A stretch of 64,000 nucleotides of DNA from Hesseltinella vesiculosa. Taxonomy: Eukaryota; Mucoromycota; Mucoromycetes; Mucorales; Cunninghamellaceae. The notes beneath the pieces were generated by a model. That model searched no databases. It worked only from the letters and a program-made list of their open reading frames with translations, and was not told the origin of the DNA. Both the position numbers and the translations under genes were made by a program. Position 1 is the stretch's first letter, and each line of letters begins with the position of its first letter. The DNA is taken from positions 124,001-188,000 of the forward strand of contig MCGT01000030.1 of NCBI GenBank assembly GCA_002104935.1, given 5' to 3'. This document shows, in pieces, positions 22,433 to 31,786 of this stretch.

Positions 22433-23240
22433 CTGGTATGCAACATTCTGGGTGCGTTTATTTAAAGCAATTTTGCACTGAGATTTTTTAACCAGATTGC
22501 CTGGGGGTCCCCTGGGGGAAATGGCTGATTTTTCATTTTTTTTTAGCTGGAGAATTGGAGGTGCCAAAACAAAAGCGATTATAAATCGGCTGGGCGGGCT
22601 TCACCAATCGACCTGCTTTTTTCATCATCATCGTCATTCATGAATTTGCGCATTCTCTTCAAATTTCACATGGATCAAGTCACTCAAAAGCGCTGTGCAG
22701 CATTTGCTTATTTTTTTCCAAAATGAAAAAAATAGGAGGCCGCACATAGCTTGCGATGATTGGCAGGTGCATGCAGGGCAACCGTCTCCAAAGCCATCCA
22801 AAATCGTATGTCCCGATTTGATGAAGAAATACAGTCAGTACCTTGATCATGTTGCACTTGACGATAACCGTCCAATTTATTAAGAGAGCCCCTTTTCCGT
22901 GGAAGTATCAATTTTCCTGCGTGCAAGATACTGTGCGGAGACTGAATATGGCGATCCATATTTTTTTTTTCAGTTTTGAAAAAAAAACCAGCAATTGCTG
23001 CACAGTGCTTTTGAGTGACTTGATCGATGTGAAACTTTAAGAGAATGTGCAAACTCATGAACGATGATGATGGTGATGAAAAATAGCAGATCGATTGGTG
23101 ATGGCCACCCAGCCAACTTTTGATCACTTTTCATTAGACACCTCCGATTATCCAGCTAAAATCGGCCACTTTTGCTAGGCAATCCAGTCAAAAAATCACA
23201 ATGAAAGATTACATTAGAATTTTGCATACCAGAACAAAAT
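22433..23240. mobile_element. Palindromic foldback-type repeat element
   Basis: The left arm (about 22433-22735) and right arm (about 22960-23240) are inverted relatives. The arms share TGGTATGCAA / TTGCATACCA at the tips, TTCACCAATCGACCTGC against GCAGATCGATTGGTGA, GGCTGGGCGG against CCAGCCAAC, CACTCAAAAGCGCTGTGCAG against CTGCACAGTGCTTTTGAGTG, and A/T-rich runs facing the centre. The central about 220 bases are unique and have no good frame. This structure fits a non-autonomous DNA transposon with long terminal inverted repeats. It sits between YPP1 and the RBR gene and does not interrupt either. A target-site duplication was not resolved by eye. Confidence 0.65.
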
Positions 23241-23718
23241 GACGAGAGGTGACGCTGATTCATATAGCAACTCTCTCAGGCATCGGGAGGAAGAGGAAGA
23301 GGACTGACAAATATGGACGTCAAAAACAGTACAGAAAGTATGAGATGGATGATAGGTGGATGGCCTTGGTTAGATTCACAGACTTTTTGGAGAAGAAGAT
23401 GCAGAGACACGGACGCGCAGATATGGTACTGTCAGCCTACACAAGCCCGGCGACCATAACAGAGGCTGAGTGCAGGTTTTTTTTTTTTTGGACACTTCAT
23501 GCTACACCATCACGTTGTTTATGTAGTGCGTGTATGAGAAAGAATATAGATAAGGAAATCTGGGCAAGTAGGGAGAGGGGAATGGAGACGCAGGGGATAC
23601 AAAAAAAAAGTACAATGCCACGTCTTGAAGAGGGGGGTTGCTCTGTACCAGTATGAGTTGAGAGAGGAGATGAAATGAGGGATGACAGTGGGATGGTGGA
23701 TATTTTTGCCAAAGCCAT
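23241..23718. other. Spacer downstream of RBR gene
   Basis: No gene supported. Reading frames here are short and without recognisable motifs. It contains the 3' flank of the RBR ligase. Confidence 0.4.
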
Positions 23719-25251
23719 TTAACGGATAGGTCTATTCACATCCATGGACAGTCGAGCATGGATGGTTGAAATATCAGGTACGCCCAACTCGGTCTATGAG
23801 TAGGAGAAGGATAAAAGAGGAGTGAAGCGTTGAAAGTTGGTGGCGTGATGGTCGGACTTACGTTGTAATCACTTGAATATGATTTTTCGTTAGAATCGCC
23901 TGTCTGGGCACAATGGTAAAATCCACATTTCTAAATGAACAGATAACCAGGTCAGCATCCCTACAAAATGTGGGTGCATGGGCTACTTGCCTCTGACCAA
24001 GGTGAACGGCAGGACCAGCAAAATGTAAATCCACATAATGAGCAATCCACCTTGTTGCAGCCTTCATCTCGATTGATCATGATCGAGCAACTAGGACATC
24101 GACGGCTATATGGCAAATAATCAAAGAAGAGTGAGTGTGTGATGGGGAAGTCGGTGTATTCCATTTTACCTGTGTTTCAGCTGCCATTGTACGGTTTGCA
24201 TGGTGTCATCGTTGGCTAGAGTCATGTGTTTCATGTTTTCTTCGCAGGACTGGGGGGAATGGTTTTCGAATCCACACTGAAGGCAAAAGGTGATGCTGCA
24301 GCTTGAGCTAAACAAGAAAAGAAAAAGATCAGTCCGCCTTGGGATGCCTGCGATGGTTTTCGTTTCTGGAGGTTTACCATGTGGTGTTTGGGAAATAGCC
24401 GATATGAAGGAATTGCATTTGCTTCCAGGATTCTGGAGGCATTTCTATGACAAGGAATGCCGACGAGATGTCATATGGAGAGACGGTGGTCGGTATTTGG
24501 TGGTCACGATGGTGCTGGTTGATGGCAATGGCGACATCCATTGTCTGCTGATACAATTCCAAAAGGCCGGTTGGGGACCAGATATCGGTTTGCAATTGAG
24601 GCAATAGGTCATTGAGTTTCTGCTTGAAGTGTTGATTGTTGTCGAGAACGCATCCGTCGGCCATCGTCTGTACTTTTTCACACAGAAACCTAGGGTGTCT
24701 ATTTAAAATAAATTGAGCTGACGATCTTTTTTTTTTTTTTTCATCGCCTTGCTGGGTTACAAGAGATTGGGTTTCAAATGCGCATCACAGGGCACAGCTT
24801 CGTTTTCACACGCTGGACAGCATCGGGTGAAGCTTCGAAATGGCTGATTGTACTTGTTGTAATGCTCGACAATAGCTCTAGGAACATACTGGCTCCATTC
24901 GCTTTGAGGGACAAGGACTTGACATACAGGGCATTTGACCTTTGTCACACTGAGGCCCCAAGATGATTTCACCACCTCCGTCACATATCTATCACAAAAA
25001 AAAAAAAAAAAAAAAGTCAAGCGTTGTTCATTCTTCTTATGCGTTGTTTACCGTTGGAAACAGTCAACACAGTATTGGTCTCGACAAAAGTCAAGGCAAA
25101 AATCTAAAGGCGCATCAAAGCAGATGGAGCAGCGTTGGACCCAAAAATCCAGGTCATCCGCGGAACTACCAAGGTCAGACTCATCATCATGAGGCTGGGA
25201 CTCTGTAGAGGGTGGGCTGTGTTCTGTCATTTCTTCTTGCTGTGAAGTCAT
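23719..25251 (-). CDS. RBR-type (RING-IBR-RING) E3 ubiquitin ligase
   Basis: ATG at 25251-25249 (MTSQQEEMTEHSPPS). An acidic N-terminus leads into RING1 (RCSICFDAPLDFCLDFCRDQ, then CVDCF and KCPVCQVLVP). An IBR part follows with CCPACENEAVPCD, then ITFCLQCGFENHSPQSC. RING2 has RCPSCSIMINRDEGCNKVDC with the catalytic-type Cys of the EGCNK context, CGFTFCWSC, and a final CGFYHC. The last two coding pieces are joined by a GC-AG intron (23931-23990, donor AG|GCAAGT) and a GT-AG intron. The frame then runs to VNRPIR and stops at 23719. RBR enzymes take ubiquitin from an E2 onto the RING2 cysteine and pass it to substrate. The layout is nearest the RNF14/ITT1 or RNF217-like families, but no RWD domain is visible. 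The substrate is unknown. Confidence 0.82.
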
Positions 25252-26056
25252 TCTAAACTGCAAGTGAAAAATAAACAAAAAAAGAGGTGAGTGACCTTCT
25301 AGACAGTGGCACCTTTCTTTCTTGAAACGTTTGCTCCCTTTCCCCTTTTCTCTTACTCTCCTGCTCCCTTTTCACTCTATACAAACCTCAACCCACCCCC
25401 CCAAAAAAATAGCAAAAAAGCCAAAACCAAAACAGCCCATCGTTCTCACGACATTGCTAAAAAAGAAACAGAAGGCTCTTACAGGAATGTAGGAAGTAAC
25501 CAAGCGGTGGATATAGGAAAACAATGGAGATAATCAATGGCGTTCAAGAATGTTGTAATGGAAAGAGGGACACACCTGCAAATCGATAAAAAGCGACGAC
25601 AACAAAAAAAATAAAAAATAAAAGAAAAAAGGCGTTGAGATAAAGAAAAAGAAAGAAAAAAAAGGGGGGTCGAGTGACCAGCTGCTACTATTTCAAACTG
25701 GGTCGGAGTGCCAATGCCAGTAGCAGTGTCAAGCCTTGGCTGGGCCACCCATGGTGGTCAGCAGCCAAATTCAGCCAAGCAAAACATTCAAATGACTGGG
25801 GGACGTTTGGTTTATGACTAAAATGAATCTCTCATCTTGGACGCTTTCTTGGTCGAATGGTCGTCCATATTATTATTGTTTTTTTTTTGATAGATTGCTG
25901 CGCTTTTCAAAACGCTGGGAATTTGAACGCATGAACCTTGAAAAAACGAGCCAATCAGAGCCGCCCTTCGAAAGGTGAAAATAAAAAAAAATAACAAAAG
26001 CCGGCTTTTTTCGTTCTCTGTTTTTCACGTTTTTGCTCAACCCTCACCGACAAATC
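25252..26056. promoter_or_regulatory. Divergent promoter region, RBR gene and CUS2 gene
   Basis: Divergent start codons at 25251 and 26057. A-rich on the plus strand over 25390-25660. A CCAATCA box at 25951-25957 lies about 100 bp before the CUS2 start, a position where fungal CCAAT elements are common. No coding region supported between. Confidence 0.45.
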
Positions 26057-27694
26057 ATGAACGGTCCATCGATCAAGAAAGAGGATTTCGATAAAGATCC
26101 ACGCATGTCCCGTAATGTGCAAACTGGAAAATGGGCCTTCAAAGGCGACGACGGCATCGATTTTGAATTTGATGAAAACTTGAACGCGTGGTTTCCAATG
26201 GTAAACATAAAAAAGGATGGTAGCTGCTGAAGTAGTATCGCAACATAGCGTAATGATGTGATCTCTTCCTTTTAGTATAACGAAACATTGATTGCCCAGC
26301 AACAATCTGCCTATGCAGTGGAAGGTGTCGACGAATCGGTGAGTGGCCGCTTTCCATTCTCAGATCCACTCAACCTTCCCATTTTCACGACATCTAGGAG
26401 CCCGTGGCCAAACCTCAAGACAAAAAGAAAAAGAAACGTGTGTATACCTATGATGAAGAGGTAAGAACAAGGCGTGCCATACCAGTCTCACTCTCGATTT
26501 TTCTTTCCTTGGCGGGTTAGCCTCAAGAACATGTCGATAAGAAGCCAAGAAAGGAACCAAAGAACACATCCGTCTATGTCACCAGCGTTCCTCCTGATGC
26601 CACAGTCCAAGAGTTGAATGAGGTGTTTTCAAAATGCGGCGTAGTGATGGAAGACTTGGAAACTGGTAAGGCATGGCTGAGATGGCCAGAGCTGTCAAAA
26701 GCTGACTTTTGTTTTCCCGATAGGCGAACCCAAAATCAAGCTGTATAAAGACAAGGATGGAAACTTTCAAGGGGATGCTTTGGTCACCTATTTTAGAGAG
26801 GAATCCATTGCCCTGGCCATCAATCTACTGGACGATAGTGATTTGCGTCCCGGTGACAAATCTACACGTATCAATGTCCAAAAGGTAAACGTGGTCAGTG
26901 CTTTGTCTCCGCTCACCTCTTACTTTAGGCCGTGTTCAAAGAAAAACAGCCCTCTACTGACAAGAAGCAGCCAGCAAAGAACAAAGCAAAGAAGAAGTTG
27001 CATCAATTGAACAGGTATGACATCGGGAACTCTCTTTCATGAAGTATTCGCACGTGACCGACCCTTTTATTTTTTTTTTGATTTTCAGAAAGCTAGACTG
27101 GATCGAGGAAGAGACTGGCAAGAAGAGCGAAAAGTTTGCAAAAATCGTCATTTTGAAAAACATGTACACCCAGCAGGAATTGGATGTAAGTCTGGGCTCG
27201 CCCCTTTCTCTCACCCAGCTAACCCTTTTTTTTTCTGTTTTTCTTCAAGGATGACCCAACGCTGATTCTGGAACTCAAGGAAGATATTCGAGAAGAATGC
27301 GAAAGGTTAGGAGAAGTGACCAATGTGATTCTCTATGACGTACGTCCCACTTTTTTTTTTTTTCCTAAAGACTAAAACCTTGTCATCGTGTAGAAATCTC
27401 CTGGAGGCATCGTTTCGGTCCGATTTGGTGAGCCCAAAGTCGCCAAAGCATGCGTTTTGGTAAGAAAAAAGAGATAGGTTCTGGATCGTGGCGGTTGTAC
27501 AACGCTAACGGTGGCTATTGCTTAATTAGTTGATGAACAACCGCTATTTTGCTGGCAAACAAATCAGCGCAGAAATCTATGATGGCAAGACCAAATACCA
27601 AAAATCAGGCAACACAGCCGAAGACGACGAAGATGAAAAACAGCGCCTGGAACGTTATGCCAAGTGGTTAGAGCAAGGAGCCGACGATTCATGA
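26057..27694 (+). CDS. CUS2: Splicing factor CUS2 / HTATSF1 homologue
   Basis: Start chosen at ATG 26057 (MNGPSIKKEDFDKDPR); an in-frame ATG upstream is absent, though alternative codons exist. At least nine small exons. The N-terminal GKWAFKGDDGIDFEFDENLN followed by AWFPM is typical of the family. RRM1 begins at TSVYVTSVPPDATVQEL. After a Lys-rich linker, the second RRM is a U2AF-homology motif: KIVILKNMYTQQEL, then CERLGEVTNVILYD, GGIVSVRFGEPKVAKACVLL and the R-x-F loop NNRYFAGKQISAEIYDG that binds tryptophan in SF3B1. The protein ends LERYAKWLEQGADDS. Yeast Cus2 and human Tat-SF1 help U2 snRNP assembly. Stop at 27692-27694 and an AATAAA at about 27770 downstream. Confidence 0.92.
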
Positions 27695-28005
27695 TCCCTT
27701 ACCTAACATCGTTGATGATCTCTCCCTTTCTTGTGCATTCCTCCGTCTTTATCTGACCTGTCATCCATCAATAAAACATGTAAGCAAGACACCCCATCCT
27801 GCTCTCCTTTTTTACCTACATCACAAATAGGGTTGCACAAAAGAAAAAGGTTTGCCCCTTTTGAATGCTGGTTGACAAGCGACAAGGAGGGCTATCTTTT
27901 TTTTTTTGTGTGACAATGCAACTGGTCAGCCTTTTTGTTGAACCCCCCCCCCTTCTTTTTTTGATCTTTTTCCCTCTCTTCTTTTCATAACAATAACAAA
28001 ATTCC
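27695..28005. terminator. 3' region of CUS2 and promoter of the next gene
   Basis: AATAAA near 27770 (CATCAATAAAACATG) is a likely poly(A) signal. The rest is C/T-rich and probably the promoter of the gene at 28006. A C9 run lies near 27943. Confidence 0.45.
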
Positions 28006-29493
28006 ATGACTCATAAACATGCATTTGAGCCCAAAGATGCTCGGATCATGAGCTACTATGAGGATGATGAAATCAACGACGAATTAACAGAACTCAACAG
28101 CCAGCCTCGGCGAAAAAAAACCACCGGCACGCAAGCCCTTGCCGATTTCCTCTCCAACACCAGTCCTGAAGAGTTTCAGCGATCCACCCAAGCCGAGCCT
28201 TCTTCCACCAACTTTTTCAAGATTCGAAAGGGCAAACGCCTCAATCCTCCTGCCAACTCCAGCTCCAGCTCCGTCAGCTTACGGCCGTCTCTCATGGCTA
28301 GAAACACCAAGCCCCAGCCTGCCCCACCCCCCGCCCCTCCCTCCTCGCCTTCCGCCATCTCCTACGCTACCGGGTCCACCGCTTATACCATCCCTCGTAA
28401 AAACTATATCGAAATCATTCCCAAATTCCCGCCCACACCCGTCACCAATGCACCGCCTCCGCCGTATCCAGCCATCAGTCCACGCGGCCCCGTTGCCACT
28501 GCTGGCTCCGACCATTCTCTCCTACCCACGTCCCCCATGTTACCCAGTCATCATCGCCGTGACTCTAGCCTCTACAGCGGCTCCCTCCGCCATTCGGCCA
28601 GTATCAAAAGTCAACGAAGCAGCCGCACCAACCGACCCTCCGTCCTCCACGACACTTTCCAGCCTGGCCCAACCACGTCTCAGAAACAGCCCGAGCCCGA
28701 GCCTGCTGCGCTTCAACAGGCTCTTCTTTCCAAACTCGACAATATGGACATCATCGTTGCTGCGCTCTCGCAGCGCCTGGAACGTTGCCAGCTCGCCAAC
28801 CGGCCCATTCCCAGTGACGTTGTAGCCAAAGTGCTCGGCGAAGAGCACGTGCGTGCGCTGTCCATCTCCTTCCAACAGGAACAACTGGATCTCGACGAGG
28901 ATGCTGAGAATGCGAAAAGACAAAAAAGAGGGAATGTCCGTCATGTCCAAGTCCAGACCATGCCTATCCAGGACCCCTCTGCTTTTCTTCTGAGCCAACA
29001 CAAGGACAAGAAAAACATTGGCCTTGGCCTGATCACGGATCTGCCGTCGCCCACCAATGATCACGATGACGACCCCCTGGCACTCCTACCTGACCTACCA
29101 TCCCCCCATCACGATCAATCACCACCTTTACCCTCCTCTTCGTCCATCGCCGACTCATCCTTGATCTCCCCCGCCAGTTCCTCGGGCTCAACGATCGAGG
29201 CTCTAGAGCGTCAGCTGGCGGAGGAGCGTAAACAGCGCTTACGGCTGCAGGCCTCCCTGGACAACACGCGTGATCACTTTGAAGTCCTCAGTGGATTAGC
29301 CTACAAGAAGCTGCGGGAGCTCTGGGAAGAGCGACTTCGGTGGGAGAATGCCTGTATGGAACTTAGCCAGCAAGTCTTAGCTCTGCAACAAGAAAAGGAA
29401 GATGCCGATGCTTCCATCGAGGCGTCACCCTGTGCCAGCCAACCATCTCTCAACCAAGAGAACCACATGGATGTGGTCTCTCTGACGTCCTGA
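28006..29493 (+). CDS. Low-complexity protein with C-terminal coiled coil, not recognised
   Basis: A single uninterrupted frame of 495 codons, unusual in this intron-rich neighbourhood. The start (MTHKHAFEPKDARIMSYYED) may instead be the internal ATG MSYYEDDEINDELTEL. Residues about 40-60 (TGTQALADFLSNTSPEEFQR) form a conserved-looking block. Residues 65-225 are rich in Pro, Ser and Arg. Around 235-265 (ALLSKLDNMDIIVAALSQRL) and 400-475 (TIEALERQLAEERKQRLRLQ to LSQQVLALQQEKEDAD) coiled coils are predicted by heptad spacing. No catalytic motif, signal peptide or membrane helix. Composition and layout suggest a cytoskeletal, polarity or septin/bud-neck type scaffold, but this is only inference. 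Confidence 0.75.
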   Translation: MTHKHAFEPKDARIMSYYEDDEINDELTELNSQPRRKKTTGTQALADFLSNTSPEEFQRSTQAEPSSTNFFKIRKGKRLNPPANSSSSSVSLRPSLMARNTKPQPAPPPAPPSSPSAISYATGSTAYTIPRKNYIEIIPKFPPTPVTNAPPPPYPAISPRGPVATAGSDHSLLPTSPMLPSHHRRDSSLYSGSLRHSASIKSQRSSRTNRPSVLHDTFQPGPTTSQKQPEPEPAALQQALLSKLDNMDIIVAALSQRLERCQLANRPIPSDVVAKVLGEEHVRALSISFQQEQLDLDEDAENAKRQKRGNVRHVQVQTMPIQDPSAFLLSQHKDKKNIGLGLITDLPSPTNDHDDDPLALLPDLPSPHHDQSPPLPSSSSIADSSLISPASSSGSTIEALERQLAEERKQRLRLQASLDNTRDHFEVLSGLAYKKLRELWEERLRWENACMELSQQVLALQQEKEDADASIEASPCASQPSLNQENHMDVVSLTS

Positions 29494-29498
29494 TGCTC

Positions 29499-29502
<4 letters not shown>

Positions 29503-29574
<72 letters not shown>
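29503..29574 (+). repeat. (TC)36 microsatellite
   Basis: Seventy-two bases of perfect TC dinucleotide repeat start ten bases after the stop codon of the preceding gene, so they probably lie in its 3' UTR. A T-run follows. Confidence 0.95.
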
Positions 29575-29576
<2 letters not shown>

Positions 29577-29998
29577 TTTTTTTTTAGGCTTCTTCGAATA
29601 AAAAAAACCGATAAGTTCAGTGTCTTGTGGGTTGCATGCTACAGTTTTTCTCTTTTCTCCTTTTCCAAGCATATCTTTTTTTCTTCTTGTTCCCAAATTT
29701 GGCTGGATCTCCTTATGAATGAGCAATGCAATGCCTGGTAAAAAGTAAAATGGGGACATAATCCACTTCCTGCTTGGTGTAGAAAAAATAAATCTTCACC
29801 CATTCGATCCTGACTATGGAGAGAGTTGGAAAAGGTTGAAACTTTTTTTTTTTTTTTTGTTTCCAGACGCTGGAGATGACCACATGGTTGCCGAGTGACA
29901 AATCAATGGATACCAATCACCCGAAGCGTGAGCTTGGGCTTTTTTTTTTTTTACAGCTTTTTTTGTTTTTTTTTTCTTCTTTTCTTTTCTTTTAAACG
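29575..29998. promoter_or_regulatory. Region upstream of RING-H2 gene
   Basis: Contains several T runs (29839-29860, 29940-29972) and a final pyrimidine-rich stretch directly before the ATG at 29999. No coding region supported. The pyrimidine tract may be a promoter or leader feature. Confidence 0.4.
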
Positions 29999-31495
29999 AT
30001 GGGACAAGCACCTTCAACAACATCCCGTCATGACAATGCTTCAACAAGGACGCTCCACTCATCGTCCATGACATCCAACCGGCCAATGTCCTTCTTTCGT
30101 CGCTTGTCTCGGCGCCTCCCAGGCCATGCCAACCGACGGTTTGGACGGCAACGCACCAACACGACTGCCCCTTCCATGACCTCATCTGTCCGTCGAGCGA
30201 CTGTGGCTGCTACCCATGCTGCTGCGGCTGCCACCGGTCCTCATCCCTCCTTGACGTTTTTACAAGTCGACCCTCATCATCACCCTCATACCAACAGTTC
30301 AGCCGCATCCACCACCTCTGGCATCTCCAACACTTCAGATATCTCGCAAATGCTGTCCGAGGTCATATCAGCTGCTGTCATGTCATCTATGCCGTCCATA
30401 CAAGCTGACCACCTGGCTTCCAGTGGCGGTATCCAAGTCCATGATAACTCTTCCTTTTTCAGATTTATGCACATGCCGCTTCGACCCCAGCAACACCAAC
30501 CCCAGCAGCAAGAAGCATCGTCATCTGCTCACCGCAATTCCACATCCTCTGCTTCCTCCAATCCTTCCCCCTCTGCCGTTGTGCCCATTCTCATTGTTGG
30601 CTATCGTACTAACAGCGACGGGCCGTCTCCCCCTGCGCAAAATCAGCAACAACCATCAGCAACTCAGCCATCCTCCGCCCAACCATCTTCCCATCCCATG
30701 CCTCACCGACCACCCACCCCCACCACTACCATTCCTTCCTACACTACCACCCCTTTCCAATCAACCGCTCCTCCCACCGGGGCTGTTCCTTTCTCGCATC
30801 ATCTCCACCGACGTCCCCAGTCTGCTATCTCCACCTCCTCGTCCCTTGCCACTTTGCAATCCATGCCATTGTCCATCCAGTCCAACCGTACCAACCACAC
30901 CTCCATGAACAATTCCTACATCTATCCTCCCCCGCCTCCGCCTCAGATCTTTGCTCCTCCTTCCTCTGCGTCCCTACCATTACGGGAAATCCTGGCTCCC
31001 TCGTCCGCCTCCACGGCCACGACCGACTCTGTCTCAGCAGCCACTTCTCCTTCATCATCGGCCTCGTCCACTCACAGCCACACAACCACCGGCACGACTG
31101 CCACAGGCGGGCGGTGGTTAATTTATGTGTGGAGCGGGCCACACCATGCCCTGCCCTTGTCTAGACTTTCAGACGAGCCCACTTATGAAGAACTGTTGTG
31201 GCTCTCCAACCTACTTGGACCTGCCCGCCCCGTCACCACCACCCAACAAGCCATCGATGCCTCTCTACCCGTATTGCTCTGGGCGGACGACTCGACCAAA
31301 CACTGTATGCAGCACGACACCGACCGATGTCTTGTGTGCCTTGACGATTTTGTACCCAAACAGCCTGTGCGCGTGCTCAAGTGTCGCCATGTGTTTCATG
31401 TGGAGTGTGTCGATCGCTGGTTGGTGGAGTCGCACAACTCTTGCCCAGTTTGCCGGGGTGTGCCTGTTGCTACGGCTTCTGCTCCTGCTACCTAG
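29999..31495 (+). CDS. RING-H2 E3 ubiquitin ligase with possible N-myristoylation
   Basis: Intronless 498-residue frame. Residues 1-6 are MGQAPS, which meets the Met-Gly-x-x-x-Ser rule for N-myristoylation, so membrane attachment is possible. A basic stretch follows (FFRRLSRRLPGHANRRFGRQ at about 30-50). Residues 90-360 are Ser/Thr/Pro/Gln-rich and probably disordered. A conserved block about 365-430 (GGRWLIYVWSGP, EPTYEELLWLSNLLGPARP) is typical of a group of fungal RING proteins. The RING-H2 domain at 444-485 has CLVC, CRHVFHVECVDRWL and CPVC, the full C3-H2-C3 ligand set. It should transfer ubiquitin directly from E2 to substrate; the substrate is unknown. A downstream AATAAA lies near 31710. 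Confidence 0.85.
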   Translation: MGQAPSTTSRHDNASTRTLHSSSMTSNRPMSFFRRLSRRLPGHANRRFGRQRTNTTAPSMTSSVRRATVAATHAAAAATGPHPSLTFLQVDPHHHPHTNSSAASTTSGISNTSDISQMLSEVISAAVMSSMPSIQADHLASSGGIQVHDNSSFFRFMHMPLRPQQHQPQQQEASSSAHRNSTSSASSNPSPSAVVPILIVGYRTNSDGPSPPAQNQQQPSATQPSSAQPSSHPMPHRPPTPTTTIPSYTTTPFQSTAPPTGAVPFSHHLHRRPQSAISTSSSLATLQSMPLSIQSNRTNHTSMNNSYIYPPPPPPQIFAPPSSASLPLREILAPSSASTATTDSVSAATSPSSSASSTHSHTTTGTTATGGRWLIYVWSGPHHALPLSRLSDEPTYEELLWLSNLLGPARPVTTTQQAIDASLPVLLWADDSTKHCMQHDTDRCLVCLDDFVPKQPVRVLKCRHVFHVECVDRWLVESHNSCPVCRGVPVATASAPAT

Positions 31496-31786
31496 ATCTG
31501 GTATCCTGTTGCTGTTTGCATCTGTCATCCTCCTCATCCATATCATCCATCTCCTCTCTCTTCTCTTCCCTGCTTCTTTGTATTATTTTTATCACCCCAT
31601 CTTTGTATCTCTCTCTCTCTCTCTTTTTATCCTCCCATCGCCTCCTTTCCCCCATCACCCCATTTTTCTATCTCTCTCTCTCTATCATTGTTACCCAAGG
31701 CTTTGTACAATAAAAAAACCATGAATTAAAATGAGCGTATTTTTTCAAAAGCGCTTGCCATTCTGTCTGTAGTTATTGTTTTTTTT
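31496..31786. terminator. Convergent 3' region, RING-H2 and WRAP73 genes
   Basis: Very C/T-rich, with CTCTCT runs at 31610-31625 and 31670-31683, then ACAATAAAAAAACC near 31708 as a likely poly(A) signal for the upstream gene. No coding region supported. Confidence 0.5.
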
